Part shown: in pieces, positions 15,954 through 25,871 of the stretch
Position numbering within the stretch: the first letter of the stretch is position 1
Layout: each line of letters starts with the position of its first letter
Source: a bacterium
Lineage (GTDB): Bacteria; 4484-113; JAFGCY01
NCBI GenBank assembly: GCA_020849855.1
Contig: JADZFO010000048.1
Span: 1 to 43,093, forward strand
Length of the DNA: 43,093 nt
Direction of reading: 5' to 3'
Notes under the pieces: model-generated
Told to the model about the DNA's origin: nothing
Databases searched by the model: none
The model's input: only the letters and a program-made list of their open reading frames with translations
Position numbers and translations under genes: made by a program

Positions 15954-17129
15954 CTAGTCCTTCTTTTTGGCGGGCCGGCGCTTCGCGCCGAAGATCTTGC
16001 TGGCCAGGCCGCCCTTGCTGGCGTGGCTGCTGTCGCCCTTCAATTCGCGCAGCTGCTCCAGCAGTTCGCGCTCCTCGCGCTCCAGCTTGCGCGGGACTTC
16101 CAGCTCCACGCGCACATGCAGGCTCCCGCGGCCACCGCCGCGCAGGCGCGGCAGGCCATGCCCGCGCAGCGTGAAGATGTGGTGGCTGCCGGTGCCGGCG
16201 GGGATGCGCAGCTCCTGGCTGCCTTCCAGGGTCGGCACTTCGCGGGTAGAGCCCAGGGCGAGGTCGGGATAAGAGACCGGCAGCACATGCAGCAGATCGG
16301 CCCCCTCGCGCTGGAAACGCGGGTCGGGCTCGACACGCACGCCCAGCAGCAGGTCGCCGGATGGCGCGCCGCCCTTGCCGCAGTGGCCCTCGCCCGTGAC
16401 GCGCAGGATCTGGCCGTCGTCGATACCGGCCGGCACATTCACGGTCAGCTTGAGCCGGCGGGTCTGGTTGCCGCGGCCCGAGCAGGCCACGCAGGGGTCG
16501 TCAACCTTGTAGCCCTGGCCACCGCAGGAGGGGCAGGCCGAGGCGGTGGCCATTCGGCCGAGCAGGGTCTCACGGACCTGCTGCACCATGCCCTGGCCGC
16601 CGCAGGTAGAGCAGCGGATCGGCTGGCTGCCCGGCGCCTCGCCGGAGCCGTGGCAGGTCTCGCAGGCCTCGCGGCGCTCCAGATCAACCTCCACGGCCTT
16701 GCCGGTCAGGCTGTCTGCCAGATTCAGGCGCACGCCCTGCTGGATATCCTGGCCGGGCTGATAGTTGCGCGGTCGCCCGGCGCCGCTAAAGCCGCCAAAG
16801 CCGGAGAAGGGCGAGGCCGCCCCGCCGAAGAACATCTCAAAGATGTCGTTGATGCTGGAAAAGCCGGCAGCGCCACCATAGCCAGCGCCGTTGCCGCCCA
16901 TGTTCTGGCTGGTGGTGCCGTAGGAGTCGTACTGCTGGCGGCGCTGCGGGTCGGAGAGCACCTCATAGGCCAGGCTGATCTCCTTGAAGCGCTCGGCGGC
17001 GTCCGCCTCGGAACTGACATCGGGGTGGTACTGGCGCGCCAGCTTGCGGTAAGCGCGTTTAATCTCTTCTGCGCTGGCTGCACGCTCCACACCCAGGATC
17101 TCGTATAAATCGACACTGCCGGCTTTCAT
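15954..17129 (-). CDS. dnaJ: Chaperone protein DnaJ (type I Hsp40)
   Basis: DnaJ delivers substrates to DnaK and triggers its ATPase. The 391-residue protein has an intact J domain with HPD at 35-37, a Gly/Phe-rich linker (about 75-120), four CxxCxGxG zinc motifs (CETCHGSG 156, CSTCGGQG 173, CPSCGGQG 199, CVACSGRG 213) and the C-terminal substrate domains. This makes it a full class I DnaJ and contrasts with the degenerate J domain encoded by the next gene. The ATG overlaps the hrcA stop by 4 nt. The C-terminus is basic (KRRPAKKKD). Confidence 0.96.
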   Translation of the reverse strand: MKAGSVDLYEILGVERAASAEEIKRAYRKLARQYHPDVSSEADAAERFKEISLAYEVLSDPQRRQQYDSYGTTSQNMGGNGAGYGGAAGFSSINDIFEMFFGGAASPFSGFGGFSGAGRPRNYQPGQDIQQGVRLNLADSLTGKAVEVDLERREACETCHGSGEAPGSQPIRCSTCGGQGMVQQVRETLLGRMATASACPSCGGQGYKVDDPCVACSGRGNQTRRLKLTVNVPAGIDDGQILRVTGEGHCGKGGAPSGDLLLGVRVEPDPRFQREGADLLHVLPVSYPDLALGSTREVPTLEGSQELRIPAGTGSHHIFTLRGHGLPRLRGGGRGSLHVRVELEVPRKLEREERELLEQLRELKGDSSHASKGGLASKIFGAKRRPAKKKD

Positions 17130-18202
17130 CGGCGGCGGTCCTCCGCGCTGGCGATCTGGCTCAGCGCCCGGGCAACGCCCTCGCCGATGACCTTGACCCA
17201 GCTTAATGTACGTTCATAGTCCTGGCGCGTGGGGCCGATCACCCCGACCGTGCCGTCCAGCCCGCCGGGCAGGCTGTAGCGGCTGACTACCAGGCTGCAC
17301 TGCTGCAGATTCTCGTCCAGGTTTTCCGTGCCGATGATGGTCTGCAGGCCCGGCAGGCTGAGCTGGGTGCGCAGCTGGCGCACGAAGCGCTCCTTGTCGT
17401 CGGTGATGGAGAGCACGCCGCTGAGGTTCTCGGCCGAGGTGAACTCGGGCTGCAGCACCAGGCGCAGGGCGTTGCCAAAGACGACCTTTTCCGAGCCGCG
17501 AGCCAGGCCGCCGAGGAAGTCCTCCAGCATGGCCATCAGGCTTTCCGGCACGTTAAGGGTCTGGCGGAAGGTCTGCTGCAGGGCGGTATGGTCCACGTCC
17601 ATGACCGAGCGTCCCCGCAGGTAGTTGTTCAGAGTTTCGGAGAGGCGCCCGGTATGCAGCTCCGGCACGGGTACCTCGGTGTGCACCAGGCGGCTGTGCA
17701 GCGCGCCATCGGCGGTGACCAGCACCAGAAGCAGGCTGTGGCTGTCCACCTCGACAAAGCTCAGTGAGCGGATGTCCAGCGCCGCCGGGGCCGGCATGGA
17801 GACCCAGGCCACACCGCCGGTCATGGAAGTCAGCAGCTCCAGGGTGGCCTGCAGCAGGGCTTCAGTTTCGCCGGCGAGCTGGGCATAAACCTGCTGCACC
17901 CGCGCCTCATGGCTGAGGGTGGCGGTCAGGCGGCTGATCAGCTCCTCGACGAAGAAGCGGTAGGCCCGGTCGGTGGGGATGCGCCCGCCGGAGGTGTGCA
18001 GCTGGCGCAGATAGCCCTGCTCCTCCAGCGCGTGCAGCTCATGGCGCAGGGTGGCCGAGGAAAGGCCCTCGCCGTCCGCAAGCTGCTGGCTGGAGACCGG
18101 CCGCACCTCGCGCACGTAGTGCTCAATGGCCGCGCGCAGAATGCGGCGCTTGCGCTCGCTAAGCTCCGTGCCGGCCAGTCCGATTGTCCGTGGCTCCGCC
18201 AT
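17126..18202 (-). CDS. hrcA: Heat-inducible transcription repressor HrcA
   Basis: HrcA represses the groE and dnaK operons by binding the CIRCE inverted repeat. The 358-residue protein has the N-terminal winged helix ([20 protein letters not shown], then [19 protein letters not shown] and the [16 protein letters not shown] signature) and the C-terminal domain with [13 protein letters not shown]. It heads the operon hrcA-dnaJ-TPR-grpE-dnaK-zinc ribbon. No CIRCE (TTAGCACTC-N9-GAGTGCTAA) is found in the 138 bp upstream, nor before the TPR or dnaK genes, so its operator may lie elsewhere or differ. TAGAAT lies 22 nt before the ATG; no Shine-Dalgarno is clear. Confidence 0.93.
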   Translation of the reverse strand: MAEPRTIGLAGTELSERKRRILRAAIEHYVREVRPVSSQQLADGEGLSSATLRHELHALEEQGYLRQLHTSGGRIPTDRAYRFFVEELISRLTATLSHEARVQQVYAQLAGETEALLQATLELLTSMTGGVAWVSMPAPAALDIRSLSFVEVDSHSLLLVLVTADGALHSRLVHTEVPVPELHTGRLSETLNNYLRGRSVMDVDHTALQQTFRQTLNVPESLMAMLEDFLGGLARGSEKVVFGNALRLVLQPEFTSAENLSGVLSITDDKERFVRQLRTQLSLPGLQTIIGTENLDENLQQCSLVVSRYSLPGGLDGTVGVIGPTRQDYERTLSWVKVIGEGVARALSQIASAEDRRR

Positions 18203-18224
18203 AGCTGAGGTTTGGGGCAGTCTT

Positions 18225-18230
18225 ATTCTA
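18225..18230 (-). promoter_or_regulatory. -10 box (TAGAAT) of the hrcA operon
   Basis: On the minus strand TAGAAT lies 22 nt before the hrcA ATG. The -35 region is poor. No CIRCE or sigma32-type sequence accompanies it. Confidence 0.4.
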
Positions 18231-18277
18231 CCTAGGGCGCAGGGAATTTGCGTTATCAGCGTCGTCAGGGTGCCGAC

Positions 18278-18310
18278 TTGACCAGAGAGAGAGAGAGAAA
18301 AGAGTAGAAT
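18278..18310 (+). promoter_or_regulatory. Promoter with an (AG)7 tract in its spacer
   Basis: TTGACC (18278-18283) and TAGAAT (18305-18310) are separated by 21 bp, of which 18284-18297 is seven AG units. A 17-bp spacer is optimal, so loss of two units would make a strong promoter. A clear AAGGAG site and the ATG at 18341 follow. Such dinucleotide tracts are known to vary in length and switch promoters in other bacteria. Confidence 0.45.
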
Positions 18311-18340
18311 TCAAAGTAATCAACACCCAAGGAGTCCAGG

Positions 18341-19048
18341 ATGCGAAACGGCATTGCGACCCTGCTGGCCCTTCTGTGCTTCAGTGTAAGTGCCTTCGCG
18401 GCGGAGTACGGTCATTACGAGCTGGGGGCTTGGCCCAGCGACTATGGCCAGCCCGGTAGCGGCTGGAAGCCTGAGTTCAACGTTGGCCGCCTACACTTTG
18501 TCGGCCAGATGCCCGACCCTTCAGCACTTTCGCCAGCCGAGCAGTTCATCGTCTGCGGCGGCCGAGACAAGGCCACAGGTTGGACAGTGGATAGCTGGGC
18601 AGCCTACTTGGTGCAGCAAGTCTCCAACTATTACGATCGTACTGGTGAGATGCCTGAGCAGTTCGGCCCGGCTGAGTGCGCCCGTTTACAGGCTCTGGGA
18701 GCCGGAGAATATGGCGAAAAAACACTAAGTCGTTTGGTTAATCCGCTGACAGGCGAGTATCCACGCCTTAACGGACCGGCTGGCGAGCCCGGTGCCATCA
18801 CTTGTCTGGCACTGACACAGGGAGAAATGCGGCTGCTGGCGGACAATGTGCCCCATTACCAGGACATCTGGTTCAACGGCGACTGGTACAACCCCGAGAT
18901 TGGCCAGCGCGACCAGATCACCTACTTCTCGCCGGTCATATTCATCCAGGTCCGCGGAATCAAAGGCGTGATTTACGAAGACATCCACTTTGTCTGGACG
19001 GTCAAGAGTGATACACAGCTGGTCGCGCCTCCTGGCCAGACACAGTAG
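18341..19048 (+). CDS. Secreted protein of unknown function
   Basis: The 235-residue product has a classic signal peptide (LLALLCFSVSAFAA, cleavage near residue 20). The mature part has two cysteines (near 73 and 113-115), a stretch LVNPLTGEYPRLNGPAGEPG and several aromatic-rich segments. I recognise no domain; the NPLTG...GEPGAI segment recalls the mature part of pseudopilin-like secreted proteins, weakly. It has a good AAGGAG ribosome site. It is divergent from hrcA with a 138-bp spacer, and its promoter contains the (AG)7 tract. Base composition is a little lower in G+C than its neighbours. Confidence 0.7.
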   Translation: MRNGIATLLALLCFSVSAFAAEYGHYELGAWPSDYGQPGSGWKPEFNVGRLHFVGQMPDPSALSPAEQFIVCGGRDKATGWTVDSWAAYLVQQVSNYYDRTGEMPEQFGPAECARLQALGAGEYGEKTLSRLVNPLTGEYPRLNGPAGEPGAITCLALTQGEMRLLADNVPHYQDIWFNGDWYNPEIGQRDQITYFSPVIFIQVRGIKGVIYEDIHFVWTVKSDTQLVAPPGQTQ

Positions 19049-19083
19049 CAGATTAGTGTCAGACCGACTGAAACTGCCTGAAA

Positions 19084-19671
19084 TCAGGCGTCTGCCAGGC
19101 TGACCCTGATAGAGCTGATCTGGGCATAGGATCCCAGCGGAAGCGCGAAGGTCAGGTAGCTGCGGCCGGCATCACTGCGGCTCAGCACTGTCGGCAGCGG
19201 GAAGACGATGCTGCCCTGGCAGCCCCTTTCGGCGCTGGCGCGGCCAAAGCAGAGCGGGCCGCTCCAGCGGTAGACCCCGGAATGCGCATCGCCCACGCCG
19301 ATGTAAAGGTCCTTCGCGTGGCCCTGCAGCTCCAGTTCGTGCAGCTGCATGCTCCGCGACAGGGACTTGAAGCCGAAGCAGGCATAGCCGGGGCGCAGCT
19401 GGCCGGGGATGTCCAGCACGTAGTTGCCAAGGTGCTCGACGCCCGGGCTGAGCGGGCCGATGTTCACGTAGTTATAGGTTGTGCCGGGGCTGGCGGCGCA
19501 GTAGGACTCCAGGGCGAGGTGGTTGTCGCCTGCGGCCAGGGTCTGCAGCCGCTTTTCCTCAATCTGCGGCGCCAGGCGCGGCCAGTTGAAGCTTGTGCTT
19601 TTGCGGACAGCGTTGCCGTCCCTCAGACCCCTCTCGCTCATGGACTGTACCTTTGCTGTGCGTCGCTGCAT
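19084..19671 (-). CDS. Protein of unknown function, possibly a remnant
   Basis: This 195-residue ORF has a good GGGAGG ribosome site 9 nt before its ATG, which supports it as a gene. No signal peptide or domain is recognised. The second half contains short beta-rich segments (YVNIGPLSP, DLYIGVGDAHSGVYRWSG, YLTFALPLG) of the kind seen in beta-sandwich modules of larger secreted proteins. It may therefore be the leftover of a longer surface protein. It is convergent with the gene at 18341 and lies 174 bp downstream of the ABC exporter. That 174-bp gap holds no gene that I can see. Confidence 0.5.
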   Translation of the reverse strand: MQRRTAKVQSMSERGLRDGNAVRKSTSFNWPRLAPQIEEKRLQTLAAGDNHLALESYCAASPGTTYNYVNIGPLSPGVEHLGNYVLDIPGQLRPGYACFGFKSLSRSMQLHELELQGHAKDLYIGVGDAHSGVYRWSGPLCFGRASAERGCQGSIVFPLPTVLSRSDAGRSYLTFALPLGSYAQISSIRVSLADA

Positions 19672-19845
19672 TTGCTTTGCCCTCCCTTGTGGCTGCTTCA
19701 GGTCCGCTGCGCCTGAAGGGGGTCCCGCTGCATCAATAAAGCTGCCCTGAACCGTGAGTGTTACCCCGCCTGGGCCGGCCTGAAACAGGGCCGCGGGAGG
19801 TCCGGGCTCAACGTGGGTATATATCGGCGGGCAGCGGGCCAGGCG

Positions 19846-21973
<2,128 letters not shown>

Positions 21974-21984
<11 letters not shown>

Positions 21985-22237
21985 GCGGCTCTCCGCCGGC
22001 CGGCCGACCGGCCGCAGCTTCGCGCTCCAGGCGCTCGATCATGCTGCGCAGGGTGGCGGCAGATTCCTCCGCCAGGCGGATGAGCTGGCTGCGCTGGGTC
22101 TCGGAAAGGCCTTCCCAGTCCACATCGCGCTCCCAGTCGGCCAGGCTCTGGCGCAGCATTTCCAGGGTCTCATGCCTGCGCGCGGGGGCGCCAGGCTCGC
22201 CGCCCGGCCCGCTGTGCCCACTGTCTTCAGCGCTCAT
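21974..22237 (-). CDS. Small acidic helical protein coupled to the ABC exporter
   Basis: The 87-residue product begins MSAEDSGHSG and has a central helix-rich region (LEMLRQSLADWERDVDW ... QLIRLAEESAATLRSMIERL) with a disordered start and end. No family is recognised. The stop overlaps the exporter start by 11 nt, which supports it as a real gene co-expressed with the exporter. A perfect TATAAT is 7 nt before this ATG with no Shine-Dalgarno, so the message is likely leaderless. A GTG 18 nt further upstream (22255) is in frame but overlaps the -10 box and is less likely. Confidence 0.65.
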
Positions 22238-22244
22238 CGCTGGG

Positions 22245-22250
22245 ATTATA
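22245..22250 (-). promoter_or_regulatory. -10 box (TATAAT), leaderless type
   Basis: TATAAT on the minus strand lies 7 nt before the ATG at 22237, placing the transcript start at the codon itself. It would drive the small gene and the ABC exporter. This box decides the start against the upstream GTG. Confidence 0.55.
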
Positions 22251-22264
22251 GACACAATCCGGGC

Positions 22265-22573
22265 TCAGCGCTCTTCCGGGGGCCGCCCGGCTAGCCGGGC
22301 CAGCAGGGCCTGATGCTCCTCCGGGTTGACTGGGCGGTGCAGGCGGCTGGCCGAGGCGGGGTAGCGCCCGAGGTAGTTACCGCCCTTGTGGTCCTCTGCC
22401 GGGCGGATGGGCCGCGGCTGGAAGCCGCCGCCGCAGTTGGGGCAGACATTGCTCAGAAGGCCCAGGGCGCAGTCGCGGCAGAAGGTGCACTCAAAGGAGC
22501 AGATCATCGCCTCGCCGGAGGCCGGCGGCAGCTCTTTGGCACAGTGTTCACAGATGGGCCTGAGTTCAAGCAA
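22265..22573 (-). CDS. DUF1272-family cysteine-rich protein
   Basis: The first part of this ~102-residue protein matches DUF1272: LELRPICEHC, LPP, AMICSFECTFCRDC, then VCPNCGGGF and RPIRP. The paired cysteines (CEHC, CTFCRDC, CPNC) presumably bind zinc; the function is unknown. Start is taken as TTG at 22573, because family members begin directly at LELRP and GGAAG lies upstream. The frame is open to 22630, giving 19 more residues with no similarity. A C-terminal extension of ~45 residues (KGGNYLGRYP...) goes beyond the usual family length. Minus-strand neighbour to the exporter operon, divergent from the secreted gene at 22680. Confidence 0.75.
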   Translation of the reverse strand: MLELRPICEHCAKELPPASGEAMICSFECTFCRDCALGLLSNVCPNCGGGFQPRPIRPAEDHKGGNYLGRYPASASRLHRPVNPEEHQALLARLAGRPPEER

Positions 22574-22612
22574 GATGCACTTCCGCGGCCGGATGGGCGG
22601 GCCAGCGCTTGC

Positions 22613-22618
22613 TAGAAT
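22613..22618 (+). promoter_or_regulatory. Extended -10 promoter of the secreted gene at 22680
   Basis: TGC precedes TAGAAT, an extended -10. The start site would be near 22625, leaving a leader with GGAGG at 22669-22673 and the ATG at 22680. Confidence 0.45.
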
Positions 22619-22679
22619 AGCGCGCCGCAACTGGCAGAGCCTGTGCGGCTATCGCATGATTCAACTCTGGAGGCCTCCA

Positions 22680-23414
22680 ATGACCGCGTTTATCAGCCGC
22701 TGGGGCATAGCTCTCGCCGCCGTTTTCCTGGGTGTCTGCATGATGGCAGCGCCGGCCAGCGCCGCCTGGGACACGGGGGGCCTCAGCGACGAGCAGTTCG
22801 TGTCTGATTACTTCGGCACCACCCTGCTGATGGTCACGAGCGCGCCCGTGGTGGACGTGAACGTGGGCTACTGGACCGACAAGCTGCCGCAGGAGTTCAT
22901 CAACACCCCGGATTACCTGGTGGGCGTGATCAACGCGCAGCGTCTGAGCAAGAACCAGACCCTGCTGGATGCGCTGACCTATCCCATCGCCCTGGGCTGG
23001 GAGACCCCGCTGGAGAACGGCAGCTTCCAGTACCACATTGACTTCAATGGTTGCCGTCCGAGCGAAGTGGAGGCCGTGGTCAAGCTGCTGGGCGGCGAGG
23101 GCAAGATCCTGCCGGGCGCGAAGTTCAGCGTCAAGCCGCTGAGCTATGGCTATTTCTATGGCTATGCCACGGGCGGAAGCAACGTGACCTTCGCCATGGG
23201 CAGCCAGCAGGTGACGGTGAATGTGGCGCAGTCCATTGATGCCGTGCGCAAGCAGATCGGCGACATCCTGAAGGCCCGCTTCGGCAAGGAAGTCAACTTC
23301 AGCATGAGCATCTCGCAGGACTACAACTATGACAACGTGGGCACCGTGAATGCCAACGTCTCACTGAACGTCAACCTTGACGGGCCGGTCGGCGGCGGCG
23401 AGGGCGGCCTCTAG
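22680..23414 (+). CDS. Secreted protein of unknown function
   Basis: The 244-residue product has an N-terminal signal peptide (GIALAAVFLGVCMMAAPASA, cleavage near residue 29). The mature part has a helix-rich first half (DKLPQEFINTPDYLVGVINAQ) and a glycine/asparagine-rich beta-like second half ending in a GGGEGG tail. I recognise no domain. GGAGG lies 6 nt before the ATG. It is followed after 22 nt by a membrane-anchored gene with its own good ribosome site, so the two form an operon. The frame is open further upstream, but that part is antisense to the DUF1272 gene. Confidence 0.7.
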   Translation: MTAFISRWGIALAAVFLGVCMMAAPASAAWDTGGLSDEQFVSDYFGTTLLMVTSAPVVDVNVGYWTDKLPQEFINTPDYLVGVINAQRLSKNQTLLDALTYPIALGWETPLENGSFQYHIDFNGCRPSEVEAVVKLLGGEGKILPGAKFSVKPLSYGYFYGYATGGSNVTFAMGSQQVTVNVAQSIDAVRKQIGDILKARFGKEVNFSMSISQDYNYDNVGTVNANVSLNVNLDGPVGGGEGGL

Positions 23415-23436
23415 GCCTGCCTGAAGGAGCATCTGC

Positions 23437-24708
23437 ATGGCCAGGAAGCCAAGCCGGATCAGGAAGAAGGCCGCTGTCCCCTGGGGGGCGGTGGCCTTTG
23501 CCATGCTCATCACCTTCGGCCTGCTTTTCTGGGCGGTCTGGATGAGCTGGCCGCGGCAGCAAAGCAGCATTGGCGTGCGCGCCGGGGCGGCTGCCCCGGG
23601 CGGGCAGGCTGAGCCCAAGACGCCGCTGGAAGACTTCATGGACGCTCTGCGGGATGAGCGTTACCGGCCCGACTTCCCGCTGATGCAGCGGCCCTGCCCC
23701 CTGCACCCGCAGGAAGAACTGCAGGTGCCGGTGAAGCGCCTGGTCGGCGAGCGTTTTGATATCTATGGCGACAACTCCTTTGGCGGTGTGGCCACGGATC
23801 TGATGAAGATCGCGCTCGGCCCGCCGGAGAGCGGCGAGCGCATTGGCGAGCCCTCGATGGCCGTGCAGGACTTCGACTCGCTGCTGGCCAGCTGCGCCGA
23901 GAGCGGCGCGACCTTCAGCATGACCGACCTGCAGCGCCTGAAGGCTGACCCGGCGGCCGCAGACCGCCTGGTGGGCTGGGACCTGCTGGCCCTGGCACCG
24001 GAACTCGCGGCGCGGCCGCAGAGCGAGTGGACTATTGACGAGCGCTGCCTGGTGCGCCTGCTGACCCAGAAGCGCTGGGGCGCCAGTAGTGTTGAGCTGG
24101 GCTTCACGGCCCTGACCGGCGCCTATATCAGCAACTTCAGCGTCTACCGCGGCCGAGATTACAGGCTCGAGGGCGCGGCCTGGTATGCCCTCGCGGCGGC
24201 CTACTTTGAGCAGGCGCTCAGCGAAGGCTCACTGCAGGGCGAGTCGCAGATCCTTGTGACGCGCATGACCCTTGGCGAGCTGTACCGCCTGCTGGGCGAT
24301 ACCGCCCGCGCCGGCGAGCTCTATGCCGAGGTGAAGTCCGGCGGGAGCCTGCCCAAGGGGAGCAGCGAGGTGCTGGAGCAGATGATCGAGCTGGCGCAGC
24401 AGGGCAGCAGCAACCTTGAGCGGGCCAGCGTGCAGGATGTGCCGGTGCCGCCGGTGGGCTGGTATCTAGACCGCGCCCTTCCGGCAATCAACGGCCAGCT
24501 GGCCGTGACGCGGCAGCAGTGGGGCCCGTCGGGCCTTGGCAGCGACTGGGGCCAGCCTGAGGCAGTCCTTGGGCGGATTATGGCCGGCCTGAGCCATGGC
24601 GCGACCAGCGCCATCGCGCCGGCGGACAGTGCAGCCGCGAGTAATGAATCAACAAGTGACGCGGCAGCGGATGAAGCTGCGGCGGATGAGGAGACGGCGG
24701 GGCACTAA
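23437..24708 (+). CDS. Membrane-anchored TPR-like protein of unknown function
   Basis: The 423-residue protein has a basic N-terminus, one transmembrane segment (about 17-40) and a large outer part. Features are CPLHP near residue 87, a segment VQDFDSLLASCAESG near 145, and a C-terminal helical half with TPR-like repeats (AAAYFEQALSEGSL..., LGELYRLLGDTARAGELYAEV). The layout (CPxH, later D-x-L-x-x-C, then helical repeats) weakly resembles DUF2225-type proteins with a lost zinc site. The tail is Ala/Asp/Glu/Ser-rich. AAGGAG precedes the ATG. It shares an operon with the secreted protein upstream; joint envelope function is inferred. Confidence 0.65.
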   Translation: MARKPSRIRKKAAVPWGAVAFAMLITFGLLFWAVWMSWPRQQSSIGVRAGAAAPGGQAEPKTPLEDFMDALRDERYRPDFPLMQRPCPLHPQEELQVPVKRLVGERFDIYGDNSFGGVATDLMKIALGPPESGERIGEPSMAVQDFDSLLASCAESGATFSMTDLQRLKADPAAADRLVGWDLLALAPELAARPQSEWTIDERCLVRLLTQKRWGASSVELGFTALTGAYISNFSVYRGRDYRLEGAAWYALAAAYFEQALSEGSLQGESQILVTRMTLGELYRLLGDTARAGELYAEVKSGGSLPKGSSEVLEQMIELAQQGSSNLERASVQDVPVPPVGWYLDRALPAINGQLAVTRQQWGPSGLGSDWGQPEAVLGRIMAGLSHGATSAIAPADSAAASNESTSDAAADEAAADEETAGH

Positions 24709-24715
24709 GCCCCGC
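24697..24715 (+). other. Stem-loop spanning the stop codon of the TPR-like gene
   Basis: Arms 24697-24703 and 24709-24715 (GCGGGGC with GCCCCGC) enclose the TAA stop. No U-run follows, so termination is uncertain; it may reduce read-through into the peptidase gene. Confidence 0.35.
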
Positions 24716-24808
24716 GGTAACCCGCGGGCGCGCGGCGGTATCGGATAGCTGAGCGCCGCTGTAGAGAGAAACAGGAAAAGAAACAGAACAATCAAGGATG
24801 TGGCTGGA

Positions 24809-25852
24809 ATGGATGTCAAGTTCCTCAAAGAGCTGACCGAGACCCCGGGTATCCCGGGCCGCGAAGAGCGCGTGCGCGAGCTGGTGAAGAAGCGCACCCA
24901 GGGCTGGTGGGACGAGCTGTACGAGGACGCATTCGGCAACCTGATCGGCCTCGTCAAGGCGGCCAAGCCCAAGCGCGGCCAGAAGGAGAGGAGCGTCATC
25001 ATCTCCTGCCACCTGGACCAGATCGGCTTCTACGTGCGCTATATCGACGACGAGGGCTTCCTGCGCATCCACCCCGCCGGCGGCTTCGATACCCGCAACC
25101 TCTTCGCTCGCCGGGTGAAGGTTTGCACAGCAAATGGCGACCTGCAGGGCATCCTGAACCCGGCGACCAAGCCGATCCACATCGCCAGCCCCGAAGAGCG
25201 CAACAAGATTCCGCAGGTGGGCGACTTCATGGTCGACCTCTGTCTGCCCGCCGCCGAGGTGAAGAAGAAAGTCCGTCCCGGCGACTATGTGGTGATCGAG
25301 CAGACCACCACCGAAATGGGACAGATGGTCTGCGGCCAGTGCATGGACAACCGCATCAGCCCCTTCGTCGGCCTCGGCGCGATCAAGGCGGCCAAGGGCA
25401 AGAACGCCTATAACATCTGGTTTGTCGGCTCGGCCCAGGAAGAGGTGGGCCTGCGCGGCGCGCAGGTGGCGGCTCAGGCCCTGGAGGCCGAAGTGGGCAT
25501 CGCCATTGATGTGACCCTGGCGGTCGACACCCCCGGCGCGAAGAAGGAAGAGGCGATTACTCGCCTTGGCGAAGGTGTGGCGATCAAGATCATGGACAGC
25601 AGTTCGATCAGCACGCGCAGCCTGCTGGAGGACTTCGTCGCCCTGGCCGAGAAGAAGAAGATCAAGTACCAGTACGAGATCCTGACCATGGGCGGCACGG
25701 ACCAGGGCGCGCTGCAACGCTTCGGCCAGCCGCGCCGCACGATCACGCTCTCGATCCCCTGCCGCTATGTGCATACCGTCGTCGAGACCGTGCACAAGGA
25801 CGACCTGCAGGCCTCCATCGACCTGCTGGCCGCCTGGCTGATGGGGGAATAG
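24809..25852 (+). CDS. M42-family metallo-aminopeptidase (FrvX-like)
   Basis: This cytoplasmic, probably dodecameric zinc/cobalt aminopeptidase removes N-terminal residues from peptides. The dinuclear metal and catalytic residues are visible: HLD in SCHLDQIGF, D in MDNRIS, EE in AQEEVGLRG, D in AIDVTLAVDTP, and H in CRYVHTVVET. The insert after HLDQ (FYVRYIDDEGFLRIHPAGG) is the M42 beta-barrel domain. Length of ~347 residues is normal. ATG at 24809 is chosen (AAGGA 10 nt upstream); a GTG at 24800 is in frame but too close to that site. The metal ligands favour a peptidase over a related cellulase-annotated member. Confidence 0.92.
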   Translation: MDVKFLKELTETPGIPGREERVRELVKKRTQGWWDELYEDAFGNLIGLVKAAKPKRGQKERSVIISCHLDQIGFYVRYIDDEGFLRIHPAGGFDTRNLFARRVKVCTANGDLQGILNPATKPIHIASPEERNKIPQVGDFMVDLCLPAAEVKKKVRPGDYVVIEQTTTEMGQMVCGQCMDNRISPFVGLGAIKAAKGKNAYNIWFVGSAQEEVGLRGAQVAAQALEAEVGIAIDVTLAVDTPGAKKEEAITRLGEGVAIKIMDSSSISTRSLLEDFVALAEKKKIKYQYEILTMGGTDQGALQRFGQPRRTITLSIPCRYVHTVVETVHKDDLQASIDLLAAWLMGE

Positions 25853-25859
25853 CCCCGCC

Positions 25860-25865
25860 TATAAT
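25860..25865 (+). promoter_or_regulatory. -10 box (TATAAT), leaderless type
   Basis: A perfect TATAAT lies 6 nt before the TTG codon at 25872, so transcription would begin on the start codon. It lies just after the M42 stop codon. It is strong support for TTG as the start of the next gene. Confidence 0.55.
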
Positions 25866-25871
25866 CGGCGC

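Noticed and set aside
12382..15957. A 1191-codon open frame on the plus strand opposite the TPR/J-like gene
   Set aside because: It is antisense to a gene with clear repeats and operon structure; long antisense frames are expected in GC-rich coding DNA, and its translation shows no domain.
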